From positions 1 through 14,974 of the forward strand of contig JBCBZH010000082.1 of the NCBI GenBank assembly GCA_039815415.1: a DNA stretch of 14,974 nucleotides. Direction: 5' to 3'. The notes below the pieces were generated by a model. The model made no database searches. It was not told where the DNA came from and was given only the letters and a program-made list of their open reading frames with translations. The position numbers were made by a program, and so were the translations under genes. Positions 14,059 through 14,974 of this stretch are shown here, in pieces. The stretch comes from JBCBZH01 sp039815415. Lineage in GTDB: Bacteria > Bacteroidota > Rhodothermia > Rhodothermales > Rubricoccaceae. How positions within the stretch are numbered: the first letter of the stretch is position 1; each line of letters starts with the position of its first letter.

Positions 14059-14634
14059 ATGCCCGATCCTTTCGCCCACGGACTTCCCACTGTTGATGGG
14101 GCCCGATTGCGCCTCCGCCACCCTCGTGATCCTGATGCGCCCGACATCCTGGCCGTCTTCGGGGATCCTCAGGCCCTGCGCTACTGGAGTCACGGCCCGC
14201 TCGCAGACCTCGAGGCTGCCCGCGCCTACCTTGCCGACATCGACGCAGGATGGCGAGATCGGAGCCTGTTCCAGTGGGGCATCGCAGACCGGGAGACCGA
14301 TCGGCTCATTGGAACGGTGACCCTGACCTCCTGGGACCGTGACAATCGCCACGCGGAGATCGGGTTCATTCTGCACCCGAGTCGCCAGGGCGTCGGGTTG
14401 GCGAGCGAGGCGGTTCGTACCGTGCTGACATTCGGTTTCGGACCGATGGGCCTACACCGCGTCGAGGCCGACGTGGATCCTGCAAACGAGGGGTCGATAC
14501 GGCTTCTGGAGCGGATCGGGTTTCAGCGCGAGGGGACCTTCCGCGAACGCTGGTGGGTCTTCGAGACGTGGAAGGACAGCGCGATGTTCGGGCTTCTGGC
14601 GTCGGATTTCGCCAGCTCGAGGACTGAGGGCTAG
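14059..14634 (+). CDS. GNAT acetyltransferase, RimJ/RimL type
   Basis: The predicted product is 191 residues. It transfers an acetyl group from acetyl-CoA to an amine, probably a protein N-terminus or a small molecule; the substrate cannot be read. The family pattern is clear: TVDGARLRLRHPRDPDAP (11-28), GTVTLTSWDRDNRHAEIGFIL (85-105), the acetyl-CoA loop HPSRQGVGLASEA (106-118) and VDPANEGSIRLLERIGFQREG (139-159), then FRERWWVFETWKDSAMFGLL. Length is normal for RimJ/RimL-like enzymes. The ATG at 14059 is preferred to one 8 codons upstream because the conserved region begins soon after. It is divergent from glnS with 74 bases between starts. The last codons contain a perfect dodecamer, encoding Phe-Ala-Ser-Ser-Arg after the folded domain. 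Confidence 0.9.
   Translation: MPDPFAHGLPTVDGARLRLRHPRDPDAPDILAVFGDPQALRYWSHGPLADLEAARAYLADIDAGWRDRSLFQWGIADRETDRLIGTVTLTSWDRDNRHAEIGFILHPSRQGVGLASEAVRTVLTFGFGPMGLHRVEADVDPANEGSIRLLERIGFQREGTFRERWWVFETWKDSAMFGLLASDFASSRTEG
14609..14620 (+). repeat. Perfect dodecamer copy at the 3' end of the GNAT gene
   Basis: TCGCCAGCTCGA ends 12 bases before the stop codon and encodes Ala-Ser-Ser in the non-conserved C-terminal tail. Gene-end placement is typical for uptake-sequence copies. Confidence 0.85.
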
Positions 14635-14660
14635 GGGGTGTACGGAAACCCAAAGAAGCG

Positions 14661-14738
14661 GTCATCCCGGACTCCGATCCGGGATCTCAATCAGCCTGAG
14701 GATGCCGTTTGGAGATCCTGAATCACGTTCAGGATGAC
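14661..14738. repeat. Composite REP-like element (GTCATCCCGG...GTTCAGGATGAC)
   Basis: The first hairpin, CCCGGACTCCGATCCGGG, is at 14666-14683. The second, TCCTGAATCACGTTCAGGA, is at about 14717-14735. The outer ends GTCATCC and GGATGAC are inverted, and inner GGATCTC/GAGATCC pairs join the two halves. This is the same plan as the element at 5796-5878 but with different stems. Both stems match very common bacterial intergenic palindromes. Confidence 0.75.
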
Positions 14739-14780
14739 ATCCATGGGAGTTTGCGTACAACGCGTAGCTGAAGCGAGACG

Positions 14781-14798
14781 CGTCAGCTCGAGCTGACG
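14781..14798. repeat. 18-bp perfect palindrome overlapping a stop codon
   Basis: CGTCAGCTCGAGCTGACG reads the same on both strands. Each strand contains CGTCAGCTCGA, one base different from the dodecamer core CGCCAGCTCGA, so it equals two overlapping head-to-head motif copies. It spans the last codons and TGA of the leftward zinc-ribbon gene. Confidence 0.8.
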
Positions 14799-14974
14799 TC
14801 GGGCGCATCGGCGCCGCAGGACCAGCAGGTGCCGAAGGTGCCCTCAACGGTCTCGCCGCACGATGAGCATGTCCATGGCTCCGTGCTGGCGGGGGCGTCC
14901 GTCACTTCACGCACAAGGGCTTCCACGTCGGCCAAGCGGTCGCCCGCAGCCACCCACACCTCCGCCCATGCCGC
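14783..14974 (-). CDS. DUF2007-type zinc-ribbon protein (C-terminal part)
   Basis: The last 63 residues and TGA stop of a gene that enters from the right edge; its start lies outside the window. The visible part begins AAWAEVWVAAGDRLADVEALVREV, which fits the end of a DUF2007 (putative signal-transducing) domain. A treble of Cys pairs follows, WTCSSCGETVEGTFGTCWSCG, the rubredoxin-like zinc ribbon (two CxxC knuckles) often appended to that domain. Function is unknown; the zinc ribbon suggests protein or nucleic-acid contact. The final residues DVSSS are encoded by the 18-bp palindrome. Family assignment rests on the pattern alone. Confidence 0.75.
   Translation of the reverse strand, partial: AAWAEVWVAAGDRLADVEALVREVTDAPASTEPWTCSSCGETVEGTFGTCWSCGADAPDVSSS

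Noticed and set aside
13608..14060. Minus-strand ATG at 14060 (MADFTPLSTLS...) as an alternative glnS start
   Set aside because: It is in a different frame from the glnS core and would need a frameshift near 13984; the GTG start leads directly into conserved sequence.
14662..14847. 61-codon minus-strand open frame over the REP-like element
   Set aside because: It reads through the palindromic repeat and overlaps the zinc-ribbon gene's end in another frame; the sequence is repeat-derived.

Overview
The window looks like chromosomal DNA from a high-GC member of the Bacteroidota or Rhodothermota (Rhodothermales or Rubricoccaceae-like). Three things suggest this. One secreted protein ends in a type IX secretion (T9SS) type A sorting domain. 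The nine gene starts visible in the window lack a recognisable Shine-Dalgarno sequence. Glutaminyl-tRNA synthetase carries a C-terminal YqeY/GatB-like domain. The lineage is an inference from gene content; no rRNA or tRNA gene is present to fix it.

Layout, left to right. (1) rnr (RNase R) lies on the minus strand. (2) A 418-base divergent spacer holds degenerate heptamer arrays and a perfect 12-bp inverted repeat. (3) A plus-strand redox pair follows: a DsbD-family transmembrane reductase and, 3 bases later, a redoxin-like lipoprotein, closed by a strong hairpin. (4) A 408-base convergent spacer holds a REP-like hairpin pair inside longer terminal inverted repeats. (5) A minus-strand pair encodes a HupE/UreJ-type membrane protein and a small membrane-anchored partner. 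(6) A 344-base divergent spacer follows. (7) A plus-strand pair encodes a trimeric-type purine nucleoside phosphorylase and a subclass B1 metallo-beta-lactamase homologue with all six zinc ligands. (8) A minus-strand gene of visibly lower GC encodes a secreted 12-Asp-box beta-propeller with a T9SS tail. (9) glnS with its YqeY extension lies on the minus strand, divergent from a RimJ/RimL-type GNAT acetyltransferase. (10) A REP-like element and the C-terminal end of a DUF2007-type zinc-ribbon protein (minus strand) finish the window.

The most striking signal is not a gene. The 12-mer TCGCCAGCTCGA (reverse complement TCGAGCTGGCGA) occurs 8 times perfectly, and its 10-base core CGCCAGCTCG occurs 16 times, in about 15 kb. 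By base composition, far less than one copy of either is expected. Copies lie on both strands, in several reading frames within genes and in spacers, and three times as inverted pairs that fold into hairpins. The roughly one-per-kb density, mixed orientation and hairpin pairs resemble the DNA uptake sequences of Neisseria and Pasteurellaceae. The low-GC propeller gene has none, as expected for newly arrived DNA. This is the best candidate here for an undescribed system.
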